Shown: positions 1 to 6,999, numbered from the stretch's first letter. The stretch: DNA of 7,268 nucleotides from Candidatus Uhrbacteria bacterium CG_4_9_14_3_um_filter_36_7 (GCA_002791255.1 PFWS01000016.1:6762-14029); one strand, 5' to 3'. Numbers and translations: made by a program. Notes: generated from the sequence alone by a model not told the origin.

Positions 1-72
1 GTAGTTATTGTGGTTCCAAAAAATACACCAAGTACTTGGGCAGCAGTTGAACATGTTTTAAAAAAGCCATAA
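1..72 (+). CDS. 3' end of an unidentified protein gene (partial)
   Basis: Frame 1 is open from the first base of the window to a TAA at 70-72. The 23 visible residues begin VVIVVPKNTPSTWAAVEHVL and end in KKP. The hydrophobic VVIVV stretch followed by a polar, helical-looking tail could be the last strand and helix of an alpha/beta domain, but 23 residues are too few to assign a family and I do not recognise it. It runs in the same direction as dnaX and ends 28 bp before the dnaX start, so the two could share a transcript. The frame is supported by its clean stop just before dnaX and by the dense gene packing of the window. Confidence 0.6.
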   Translation, partial: VVIVVPKNTPSTWAAVEHVLKKP

Positions 73-100
73 ACCAAATACGTAAGTTCTAAAGTAAACT

Positions 101-1663
101 ATGTTAACGATTTATAGAAAATATCGTCCACAAACATTTAAAACAATGGTTGGTCAAGAACCGATTAAACAAACGATTCAAAATGAGCTTGAACAAGGTA
201 ATTTAGCCCATGCATTTTTGTTTACAGGTTCACGAGGAATTGGAAAAACAACAATGGCTCGATTATTAGCCAAAGCAGTTAACTGCACATCTCATCCATA
301 TAAAGCTCATATACCTGATCCAAAACGTCGTGAACCGTGTAATGATTGTTTATCATGTAAAGCGATTATTGACGGATCTGCGATTGATGTAATTGAGATA
401 GATGCTGCATCTCATACAGGAGTTGATCATATTCGAGAACAGATTATTGAACAAACAAGATTTCATCCTCAAGGATCTACCTTTAAAGTTTTTATTATTG
501 ATGAAGTTCACATGTTATCGCTTTCAGCATTTAACGCACTTTTAAAAACACTGGAGGAACCGCCGGATCATGTGATTTTTATCTTAGCAACCACAGAGAT
601 TCATAAAGTTCCAGAAACCGTTATCAGTCGATGTCAGCGCTTTGATTTTCAGCGTTTAAAAGCAGATACGCTCGTTAGACGTCTTAAAGATATTCTTGTC
701 CAAGAATCCGTAGAAATAGATGATTTTGTCCTTTATGAAATTGTTCGTCAATCAGAAGGATGTGTGCGTGATGCAGAAAGTTTTCTTGGTCAGATTTTAT
801 CAATTGGAAAAAAACATATTGGTATAGAAGAAGCCTCTTTGGTCTTACCCGTTGTTCATACTCAACAGTTGCTGACATTTACAGATCATTTTTTTAATAG
901 ACGAATCATTGAGTGTCTTAGAATGATTCATGATTTTCGTGATCAAGGAATAGATCTTGAATATTTTCTTGAGGATTTTATCCGTATTTTGCGAAGCATT
1001 TTATTTATTCAAATAGCAGACAAAGCATTTATTACAGATGAATTTCCTTTAGATATTCAGGAGAAATTAAATGCTTTTTCTTTTCAAAAAAGTAATTCAG
1101 AGCTTGTTTTGCTTTTAGAGCAAATGGTTGAAGCAAGGCATCAAATGAAGACCGATTTTATTTCATCACTTGCTTTTGAATTAGTTTTAATTCGATTCGG
1201 CTCTCTTAAGCAAGATGAACACAGATTAGAAAAAAAATCAGAAGAGATATCCAAAGATTCATCTGAGGAACAAAAAGAATTAGACAAATCATCTAATGAT
1301 TCATTGCCCAACGATTTATCAAACAATTCATCAACCCCCCTTTTTTCACTTGAAGATATTAAAGAAAAATGGCCACACATTATTGAACAACTCAAACAAA
1401 CATGTGCTTCAGTGGCCTTGATTCTTCAAGCGGGAACGCTTTTACAATTACAAGGAGAAGAATTACAAGTAGTATTTGAATATCGTTTTCATGCGGATAC
1501 ATTAAATGAAGTAAAACACGGACTTTTAATTGAAGAAGTTTTGGAAAAGATTATGGGTAAACGTATTCGATTCCAGGCGATTTATCAAAAATTATCTGCT
1601 GATCTAGAAACTGAGGCCACTCTCTCTCGACTTTTAGATGCATTTGGTGGTACAGCTGTTTAA
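101..1663 (+). CDS. dnaX: DNA polymerase III subunit gamma/tau (clamp loader ATPase)
   Basis: DnaX is the ATP-hydrolysing core of the clamp loader that opens the beta clamp onto primed DNA. The 520 residues show an AAA+ domain at about 1-180: the family N-terminus YRKYRPQTF, Walker A GSRGIGKT (43-50), a four-cysteine zinc module (C62, C80, C83, C86), Walker B FIIDEVH (131-137), sensor 1 ATTE (163-166) and the SRC arginine-finger motif (176-178). The lid follows at about 181-240 and the collar at about 243-370. Residues about 371-415 are a Ser/Asn/Glu/Lys-rich linker. A C-terminal domain (about 416-520, W424, ending in an AFGG tail) resembles those of Gram-positive DnaX proteins. All catalytic motifs are intact. 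The spacing C62 to C80 is longer than in E. coli. The ATG at 101 is preceded by an in-frame TAA at 95-97, so the start is secure, but no Shine-Dalgarno sequence precedes it. It lies 31 bp upstream of gpsA in the same direction. Confidence 0.97.
   Translation: MLTIYRKYRPQTFKTMVGQEPIKQTIQNELEQGNLAHAFLFTGSRGIGKTTMARLLAKAVNCTSHPYKAHIPDPKRREPCNDCLSCKAIIDGSAIDVIEIDAASHTGVDHIREQIIEQTRFHPQGSTFKVFIIDEVHMLSLSAFNALLKTLEEPPDHVIFILATTEIHKVPETVISRCQRFDFQRLKADTLVRRLKDILVQESVEIDDFVLYEIVRQSEGCVRDAESFLGQILSIGKKHIGIEEASLVLPVVHTQQLLTFTDHFFNRRIIECLRMIHDFRDQGIDLEYFLEDFIRILRSILFIQIADKAFITDEFPLDIQEKLNAFSFQKSNSELVLLLEQMVEARHQMKTDFISSLAFELVLIRFGSLKQDEHRLEKKSEEISKDSSEEQKELDKSSNDSLPNDLSNNSSTPLFSLEDIKEKWPHIIEQLKQTCASVALILQAGTLLQLQGEELQVVFEYRFHADTLNEVKHGLLIEEVLEKIMGKRIRFQAIYQKLSADLETEATLSRLLDAFGGTAV
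1229..1266 (+). other. Candidate slippage site in dnaX (A8 run with close out-of-frame stops)
   Basis: An uninterrupted A8 run lies at 1230-1237, read in frame as GAA AAA AAA (E377 K378 K379). This is exactly where the clamp-loader collar domain ends and the flexible linker begins. A shift to the -1 frame would add nine residues and stop at TGA 1264-1266, giving about 388 residues. A shift to the +1 frame would stop at TAG 1281-1283, giving about 393. Either product would keep domains I-III and resemble a gamma form. Known gamma/tau genes use an A6G ribosomal frameshift (E. coli) or an A9 transcriptional slip (Thermus thermophilus). I see no strong downstream hairpin, only a possible 4-5 bp TCAG/CTGA pairing, and no upstream Shine-Dalgarno stimulator. 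Other A8/T8 runs occur in the window, so this is only a candidate. Confidence 0.25.
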
Positions 1664-1694
1664 GTAATATCTTACTCTTCATAAAGAATTTTTT

Positions 1695-2585
1695 ATGTAT
1701 ATCACTATTATTGGCATGGGGCGTATTGGACAAGCTATTCAACATTTACTTAAATCTGAGCACACCATTGAATGTTATGATACAGATCCATCAAAATTAA
1801 TAACTCAAAAACCCATTGAGGATATTATTCCTCACTCAGAAATTATTTTTCTTTGTGTTCCTTCGTGGGCTTTACGAACATCTTTACTCCAGATTCGTCC
1901 GTGGATTTCCAAAAACACTTCTCTTGTTTGTCTTTCAAAAGGGATTGATGAGCAAACTACACAAACAATGGATGAAATTTTAGAGCAGGTACTCCCAACT
2001 CATGCATTTGCCATGTTAATTGGCCCTATGATGGCTGAAGAGCTTTTGCAAGATCGTGGTGGTGTTGGCGTGCTTGCTTGTTCTCAAAAAGAACTTTTTA
2101 AAACTATTCGAGATATTTTTGATCCATCCCTAAAATTAATACCATCAACTGAAGTTCATGCAATTGCTCTTGCTGGTGTTCTTAAGAATATTTATGCTAT
2201 GGGTCTTGGAATAGCTGATGCTTTGTTGTTTAGTCAAAATTATAAAGGATGGTTTGTTTCAAGGGCTATTGAGGAGATGATGGTTATTCTAAAAACACTT
2301 GGATATAATCCAGATATCTTACTTGGTCCAGCTGGACTTGCTGATTTTATTGCCACAGGATTTAGTCCCTATTCCAATAATCGTGCAGTTGGGGAGGCTT
2401 TTGTAAAGGGTGGAGCTGATCAAAAACGAGGAGGTGGAAGTGTTTCTATTACTCCTCTTTTGCGTCTTATTGGATCAAAAGAGATAAAACTTCCATTGCT
2501 TTTTGGTTTAGATGAAATTGTAAATCATGGAGCCAATCCACAGATAATTTATAAAAAAATTTTTGAGGAAGATGCTGATTTTTAA
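1695..2585 (+). CDS. gpsA: Glycerol-3-phosphate dehydrogenase [NAD(P)+], divergent GpsA
   Basis: GpsA reduces dihydroxyacetone phosphate to sn-glycerol-3-phosphate, the backbone of bacterial glycerophospholipids, in the cytoplasm. The Rossmann dinucleotide loop GMGRIG is at residues 7-12, at the very N-terminus as expected. Then come the family landmarks VPSWALR (55-61), SKGI (81-84), IGPMMAEE (109-116; family form GPxxAEE), the catalytic-lysine motif LKN (K164) and the substrate-binding stretch GLADFIATGFSPYSNNR (214-230), including D217 and R230. The protein has 296 residues, shorter than the roughly 330-340 of typical GpsA. The usual SRNR reads SNNR, and the usual G-x-W-G after the nucleotide loop is absent. 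The reductase fold is clear; the substrate assignment is very likely but less certain. The ATG at 1695 has no in-frame alternative start back to the TAA at 1665-1667. The gene ends 3 bp from the convergent stop of the next gene, and pgsA, which would use its product, lies just beyond that. Confidence 0.9.
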   Translation: MYITIIGMGRIGQAIQHLLKSEHTIECYDTDPSKLITQKPIEDIIPHSEIIFLCVPSWALRTSLLQIRPWISKNTSLVCLSKGIDEQTTQTMDEILEQVLPTHAFAMLIGPMMAEELLQDRGGVGVLACSQKELFKTIRDIFDPSLKLIPSTEVHAIALAGVLKNIYAMGLGIADALLFSQNYKGWFVSRAIEEMMVILKTLGYNPDILLGPAGLADFIATGFSPYSNNRAVGEAFVKGGADQKRGGGSVSITPLLRLIGSKEIKLPLLFGLDEIVNHGANPQIIYKKIFEEDADF

Positions 2586-2588
2586 TAT

Positions 2589-4727
2589 TTATTCGTAGAC
2601 AAAAATACTCACTTCATCCATTTGCCACCAACTGGAAGCAGTTGTTTTTGCTTGTTCTTTTATACGAGTTGAATCCCACCAATAATCATTTACCACAAAA
2701 TAAACTCGCTTTGCATTTACAAGAGCCAAAGCTTCCTTGGCTATTTTTTGAGAAGGATTTTCATTCATAGCGAGAAAATAAGAATAAAGTTTTCCACCTG
2801 TTGGTATAGGGTAAAAGAAAACATCTTCATAATATTTTTTAAACCCAAGTTCTGAAATAGCAGAAGCAGAGACATTTTGATTAGCAAGAACTATATAGTC
2901 TTTATTAAAATAAGCAGCATCATTTTCAATAGATAACACTACTTCTTTATCTGATTGACTAACATTATATCCATGACTTTTTTCATAAATATCCATACGT
3001 GGATAGGTAAGATAAAAAGCGCTAGTTATAAGAGCTGTTAAAAGAAAGAGACTAAAAAATTTAATACTTTTAGGAACGGCTATCAGTCGTCTGTGGAATG
3101 TTTCAGAAAAAAGTATAAGAAATGGGCTTAGGGAAAAAAAAGCGAGTGGAATTAGACGATCTGTGTAGTTTGAACGCTCGTAATCAATTAGAAATGTAAA
3201 ATCAACGGCTATTTTTAAAATAAGATAATTACCTATAAGCATGAGGAAAAAGAAAAAAAATGGTTTAAGTTTTTGCCAATGGGTTTTTTTATACCAAAAA
3301 ATTGTAAGAAAACTTGCCAGCAGGAGAATGAACCAACGATTATGTTCAAAGAGATAAATAAAATCAAAAAGTGGATGGAAATGATTTGGTGGGGAAAAAA
3401 GCAAGATAATTTTTTCCCAAGAAATATTTAGAGAAGATAAATTAAAATGAATAGTTAAGGGTTGTTTTGATGAAAATTGATTGAGGAAAAAACTTATGGG
3501 AAGAATCATACTCCCTAGTAAAATCGTAAAAAATAAACCTATTTTTTGAAGAGATATATTTTTTATATATTGTAAAAAGAAAAGGAGTAAAAGAAAAAAG
3601 AGTATAGGTAATCCAGAAAATGGATGGATTATAATTGTGGCAACACCACCAATTAAGAATGGCCACAGTGGCATAGATAAATGCATGTATTTTGGAATAG
3701 CAAAAAGCATAAGTAAAATCATCCAAATATTGGCAAGTCCTTGGGGGGTGGTAACAATAAAAGAGCCTAGTGGAAGTAAAAAGAGAATCCAGAGGCTTGA
3801 TATTCCAGAGCTTATTTTTCCAAGCAGTGCATTAGAAGCTGAAAACCAAGCTAATGGGAGAAAACAAGCTGCAAGAAGTGGAACAAGTAGAGTGTCAAAA
3901 AGAGTTATAGGAAGAAAAAAAGCATGGTGAGCAAATAAGACAAACACATATTGACCAATGTAATAAAAAGGCTTGGGGGTGATGCTTCCATGCGCGGCAA
4001 TATAGTTTTCTGTAGCCTTATGAATGAATGTATCAAAACCATAACCGAGTGGATAAACAAAGATAGCTACGGAAAGAAAAAGAAAAATTATAAGGATAGC
4101 AAAAAAAAGAACTGATTGTTTTTTTTGATGATAAAAGGAAATATAAAGAAAAGAAAAAGTTATAATGACAAATAAAACAAAAAGGCTGGAGGGAACGGTT
4201 TCCCAAGGAGATCGTATGGCATTAAAGGTTGCCCCTGAGTGTAAAAGGAACAGGGAAAAAATAAAAAGAAGAAGAAATATGCTGGAAAAAAACCAAAAGA
4301 GTACACGATTTAATTTGTAAGAAGATATACGATTCAGTTGAGTCTCTTCATGATTGGTCGGAAAATTTATCTTAGAACCATAGGAATGATTGATCCAGAT
4401 CATTAAAACAGAAGCAAACAAAACGAGCATGATCATAAGGATCGAAGGAAGAGCAAAAATATAATAGGCTATGGATCCAATAATAATAATCATTGATAAA
4501 AGAATCCAAATGCCGATTGTTGCTTGCAGAAGACTATTGATCTGTTTGAAACAGATTTGTCCTAAACGGATTCCATAAAGGAGAATAAAAAAAATAAATA
4601 AACCAAGCCCAGCGATTGGTGAATGGAATACCCAAAGATTGAGAAGAAAAAGCCCTAGAAAAAGCGCTGAAAGCGTGTTAAACTTAAGCGAAGTAAGAAT
4701 AGAGGCAAGCATATTATTTTTTACCAT
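2589..4727 (-). CDS. Large polytopic membrane protein, GT-C-type glycosyltransferase candidate
   Basis: This 712-residue protein has roughly 15-18 hydrophobic segments and a soluble C-terminal domain at about 580-712. The stretch GYGFDTFIHKATENYI (228-243), followed by a loop with PKPFYYIGQY (251-260), looks like the first extracytoplasmic loop of GT-C enzymes. There an Asp (here D232, with H236) acts in catalysis with a polyprenyl-phosphate sugar donor. Later landmarks are TTPQGLANIW (326-335), HPFSG (368-372) and YERSNYTDRLIP (516-527). About seven membrane segments precede D232, far more than the one usual in GT-C cores, so residues 1-220 look like an added N-terminal membrane domain. Donor and acceptor cannot be told. 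The gene is the only one on the minus strand and has 3 bp gaps to both neighbours. The start at 4727 sits 3 bp from the divergent pgsA start; Met6 (ATG at 4712-4710) is an alternative. Neither start has a Shine-Dalgarno sequence. The GT-C assignment is from motif pattern and topology only. Confidence 0.7.
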   Translation of the reverse strand: MVKNNMLASILTSLKFNTLSALFLGLFLLNLWVFHSPIAGLGLFIFFILLYGIRLGQICFKQINSLLQATIGIWILLSMIIIIGSIAYYIFALPSILMIMLVLFASVLMIWINHSYGSKINFPTNHEETQLNRISSYKLNRVLFWFFSSIFLLLFIFSLFLLHSGATFNAIRSPWETVPSSLFVLFVIITFSFLYISFYHQKKQSVLFFAILIIFLFLSVAIFVYPLGYGFDTFIHKATENYIAAHGSITPKPFYYIGQYVFVLFAHHAFFLPITLFDTLLVPLLAACFLPLAWFSASNALLGKISSGISSLWILFLLPLGSFIVTTPQGLANIWMILLMLFAIPKYMHLSMPLWPFLIGGVATIIIHPFSGLPILFFLLLLFFLQYIKNISLQKIGLFFTILLGSMILPISFFLNQFSSKQPLTIHFNLSSLNISWEKIILLFSPPNHFHPLFDFIYLFEHNRWFILLLASFLTIFWYKKTHWQKLKPFFFFFLMLIGNYLILKIAVDFTFLIDYERSNYTDRLIPLAFFSLSPFLILFSETFHRRLIAVPKSIKFFSLFLLTALITSAFYLTYPRMDIYEKSHGYNVSQSDKEVVLSIENDAAYFNKDYIVLANQNVSASAISELGFKKYYEDVFFYPIPTGGKLYSYFLAMNENPSQKIAKEALALVNAKRVYFVVNDYWWDSTRIKEQAKTTASSWWQMDEVSIFVYE

Positions 4728-4730
4728 AAC

Positions 4731-5345
4731 ATGAATTTGAAAGACTTTTTACAAAAGAAATTACATGAACAGCGGGATCCAAAGAAACCTTATCCCCATG
4801 ATTATATTTTAAAATATAGTATTCTTCCGCTTATTCCTCGTTGGATTTTACCAAATCATTTTACCATTTTACGATTTATTTTAACCCCAATTGTATTTTG
4901 GTTGCTTATTACACAGAATTATACAATGGCGATTCCTTTTTTTCTTTTTACTGCTTTTACCGATGCTATTGATGGATCATTGGCTCGTGTGCGTCATCAA
5001 ATTACCAATTGGGGAACCTTTTATGATCCTGTAGCTGATAAAATTTTAATTAGTGGTTCGGTTTTGTTAATTGTCTTTCAACACATTAACCCATATTTTG
5101 CTTTATTGATTATTTTGGTTGAACTGCTTATTGTTTCAGGAGCTATTTTGCGTCGTAAACAAGACAAACGTATTATTTCAGCTAATATTTTTGGAAAAAC
5201 TAAGATGGTTTTACAAGTAGCCGCTGTTACTTTTCTTTTGATTGCTATTTGGGCTGGAGCAGATTTATTTATCAATGTTTCTGTTGCTACCTTTTCTCTA
5301 GCAATTACTTTTGCTATTTTGAGTCTGTTTTCGTATGGATTATAA
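4731..5345 (+). CDS. pgsA: CDP-alcohol phosphatidyltransferase, probable phosphatidylglycerophosphate synthase
   Basis: This integral membrane enzyme carries the complete CDP-alcohol phosphatidyltransferase signature D-x2-D-G-x2-A-R-x8-G-x3-D-x3-D: D78, D81, G82, A85, R86, G95, D99 and D103, all metal- or substrate-binding positions. The N-terminal family motif PNHFTILRFILTP (41-53) opens the first membrane helix, and about five to six helices follow. The segment with E131 and the later FGKTKMVLQ (154-162) matches the GKxKTxxQ region of PgsA, favouring glycerol-3-phosphate as acceptor over inositol or serine. GpsA, which makes that acceptor, is encoded nearby. The protein has 204 residues against about 180 for E. 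coli PgsA; the excess is a charged 40-residue N-terminal extension. It would make phosphatidylglycerophosphate from CDP-diacylglycerol. The ATG at 4731 is 3 bp from the start of the divergent gene, leaving no separate promoter or ribosome binding site. Its 3' end overlaps the next gene by 11 bp. Confidence 0.9.
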   Translation: MNLKDFLQKKLHEQRDPKKPYPHDYILKYSILPLIPRWILPNHFTILRFILTPIVFWLLITQNYTMAIPFFLFTAFTDAIDGSLARVRHQITNWGTFYDPVADKILISGSVLLIVFQHINPYFALLIILVELLIVSGAILRRKQDKRIISANIFGKTKMVLQVAAVTFLLIAIWAGADLFINVSVATFSLAITFAILSLFSYGL

Positions 5346-6999
5346 TACAAAAAAATATTGGTATCTTCTTATCGGCTTGGGACTTATCTTTTTTCTCTCA
5401 AGTCTTTTTTTACATAACCATATAGATATTTTTAATTCACCTGATGAAACTGCCAATGTTTTTTTTCTTAGACAATACATCCAAACCCTATCCCTTTCTT
5501 CATTTGATCCACTTAATATTTTTTTAGGAGATGTTTTATATCCACGAAGCATATTTTCACAAGGGGGATATCTACTTCCAGTAAGTTTTGTTGGACTGCC
5601 GGTTATTTATGGAATAATAACTCGTGTTATTAATTATAATCTCACGTTTTTTTTGACGCCATTTTTTGCCATGTTTGGGGTATTTGCTTGGTATGGAATT
5701 ATTCGGCGATTGTGGAATTCACACGTTGCTTTTTGGTCTGCCTGTCTTCTTTTTTTTCATCCGGCTTGGTGGTATTACACTAGTCGGATTTTTATGCACA
5801 ATGTTTTATTTGTCAGTTTATTGATTATAGGTTGTTTCTTTTTTGTTGCCAGACCGCTTGTCTCATTATTTAAAGAACGATTTAAATTTATTGATATTTT
5901 TTTGGCAGGATTTTTTATAGCTCTAGGTTTATTTGTACGTACTTCTGAGTTTGTTTGGGTAGCTTTATTTATTTTTTTGGGCTTTTGGTGGTTTCGATCA
6001 AAAGATTTATGGAAAACAATTTTTATTTTTTTAATTGGTTTTTGTTTTGGTCTTATCCCTTTTTTTTCATTTAATCAAATACTCTATCAAAATCCATTAC
6101 GATTTGGATATATCCAGCAATCAGTTGATCCTATATCAGCAAATCTATCATCTGTATTTATTCAAGAATCTTTGCCATCGGTTGTTAAATCTTCTTTTGA
6201 TAATATAAAAAGTTTTCTTTTTCCAGAAGGTTTGCATTGGCGCACACTGGGAAAAAATATGATTTGGTATGGATTTATGCTTTTTTGGTGGATTAGTATT
6301 TTTGTTGTTCTTGGCTTAATTATTTTTTGGAAATTTATTAAAAAAGAAGATTTAAAAAAACAATCCGCGTTGTGGTTTTATTTGGTCGGATTTATTTTGA
6401 CAGGAATTTGGCTTTCATTATTTTATGGAAATGCATTTATTTATGATAATCCAGATCCAACTCAAATAACCATCGCCAATTCTTATATTCGATATTGGTT
6501 GCCCATTTTTGTTATGACAACACCATTTGCGGCTCTTACGATTACCTGGGTGCTTTCTTTGATACAACATAGATTATCAAAAAACATTATCTCGTTTCTT
6601 ATTTTTCTTTTGTTTTTTATAAGTAGTTTTTCACTAGTTTTTTTTCATCCGCAAGATGGAATTATTCCCATGCATTTAAAATTATCTAAGTATGAGCTAA
6701 TTAGAGCAGAAATTTTATCCTCTACAGAACCAGAATCTGTTATTATTACCGATCGATCAGATAAAATTTTTTTTCCACACCGTCGTATTCGTTATCCATT
6801 ACGAGATGAAAATACTTATGCCATTATGCCTAAAATTATTGAATATGTTCCTCTTTATTATTTCGGGATTACCTTTCCATCAACTGATTTTGAATATCTC
6901 AATCAAGTTAAATTAAAATCCATGGATTTACAAATTGAACATTTGAAAACATTTGGGGAGGAATCTTTTTATCAAATCAAAAAAAGATCAACAGATTAA
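5335..6999 (+). CDS. PMT/ArnT-like GT-C membrane glycosyltransferase candidate
   Basis: This 554-residue protein has one membrane helix at about 10-27, then an external loop with FNSPDETANVFFLRQY (33-48). The acidic pair D37-E38 sits where GT-C enzymes of the protein-mannosyltransferase and ArnT type carry their catalytic or metal-binding acids. About ten further hydrophobic segments follow to about 437. They include FFHPAWWYYTSRIFMHN (140-156), with an R-x-x-x-N pattern seen in the second loop of such enzymes, and SYIRYWLP (383-390), matching the late RYxxP motif. A soluble tail of about 115 residues (440-554) ends the protein. It probably moves a sugar from a polyprenyl-phosphate donor to an envelope acceptor; which sugar or acceptor is unknown. 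The start ATG at 5335 lies inside the end of pgsA (11 bp overlap) and lacks a Shine-Dalgarno sequence, so it probably depends on translational coupling. An 8 bp gap leads to the next gene. T8 runs are frequent here, encoding Phe pairs. Confidence 0.75.
   Translation: MDYNTKKYWYLLIGLGLIFFLSSLFLHNHIDIFNSPDETANVFFLRQYIQTLSLSSFDPLNIFLGDVLYPRSIFSQGGYLLPVSFVGLPVIYGIITRVINYNLTFFLTPFFAMFGVFAWYGIIRRLWNSHVAFWSACLLFFHPAWWYYTSRIFMHNVLFVSLLIIGCFFFVARPLVSLFKERFKFIDIFLAGFFIALGLFVRTSEFVWVALFIFLGFWWFRSKDLWKTIFIFLIGFCFGLIPFFSFNQILYQNPLRFGYIQQSVDPISANLSSVFIQESLPSVVKSSFDNIKSFLFPEGLHWRTLGKNMIWYGFMLFWWISIFVVLGLIIFWKFIKKEDLKKQSALWFYLVGFILTGIWLSLFYGNAFIYDNPDPTQITIANSYIRYWLPIFVMTTPFAALTITWVLSLIQHRLSKNIISFLIFLLFFISSFSLVFFHPQDGIIPMHLKLSKYELIRAEILSSTEPESVIITDRSDKIFFPHRRIRYPLRDENTYAIMPKIIEYVPLYYFGITFPSTDFEYLNQVKLKSMDLQIEHLKTFGEESFYQIKKRSTD

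Noticed and set aside
47..75. TTGAAC followed 17 bp later by TAAACC as a dnaX promoter
   Set aside because: The -35-like box is fair but the -10 candidate is poor, and short A/T-rich matches are abundant here.
684..878. Minus-strand open frame inside dnaX (with similar ones at 1141-1395 and 1551-1745)
   Set aside because: These overlap conserved DnaX or GpsA coding sequence, show no domain and have no plausible start signals.
1663..1676. Small hairpin AGTAA-TATC-TTACT right after the dnaX stop, considered as a terminator
   Set aside because: The stem is only 5 bp with one G-C pair position per arm and is followed by CTCTTC rather than a T-run; the TTTTTT at 1689-1694 is too far away.
3637..3930. 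97-codon plus-strand open frame antisense to the GT-C gene
   Set aside because: It lies wholly within a well-supported 712-codon gene on the other strand and its translation has no recognisable domain; AT-rich antisense frames of this length are expected.
2589..4727. The GT-C gene as a recent foreign insertion
   Set aside because: No flanking repeats, mobile genes or visible shift in base composition; only orientation and tight spacing hint at a rearrangement.
5078..5552. Two minus-strand open frames (5078-5350 and 5340-5552) opposite pgsA and the next gene
   Set aside because: Shadow frames of strongly supported genes; the residue mix looks like a reverse translation of membrane-protein codons.
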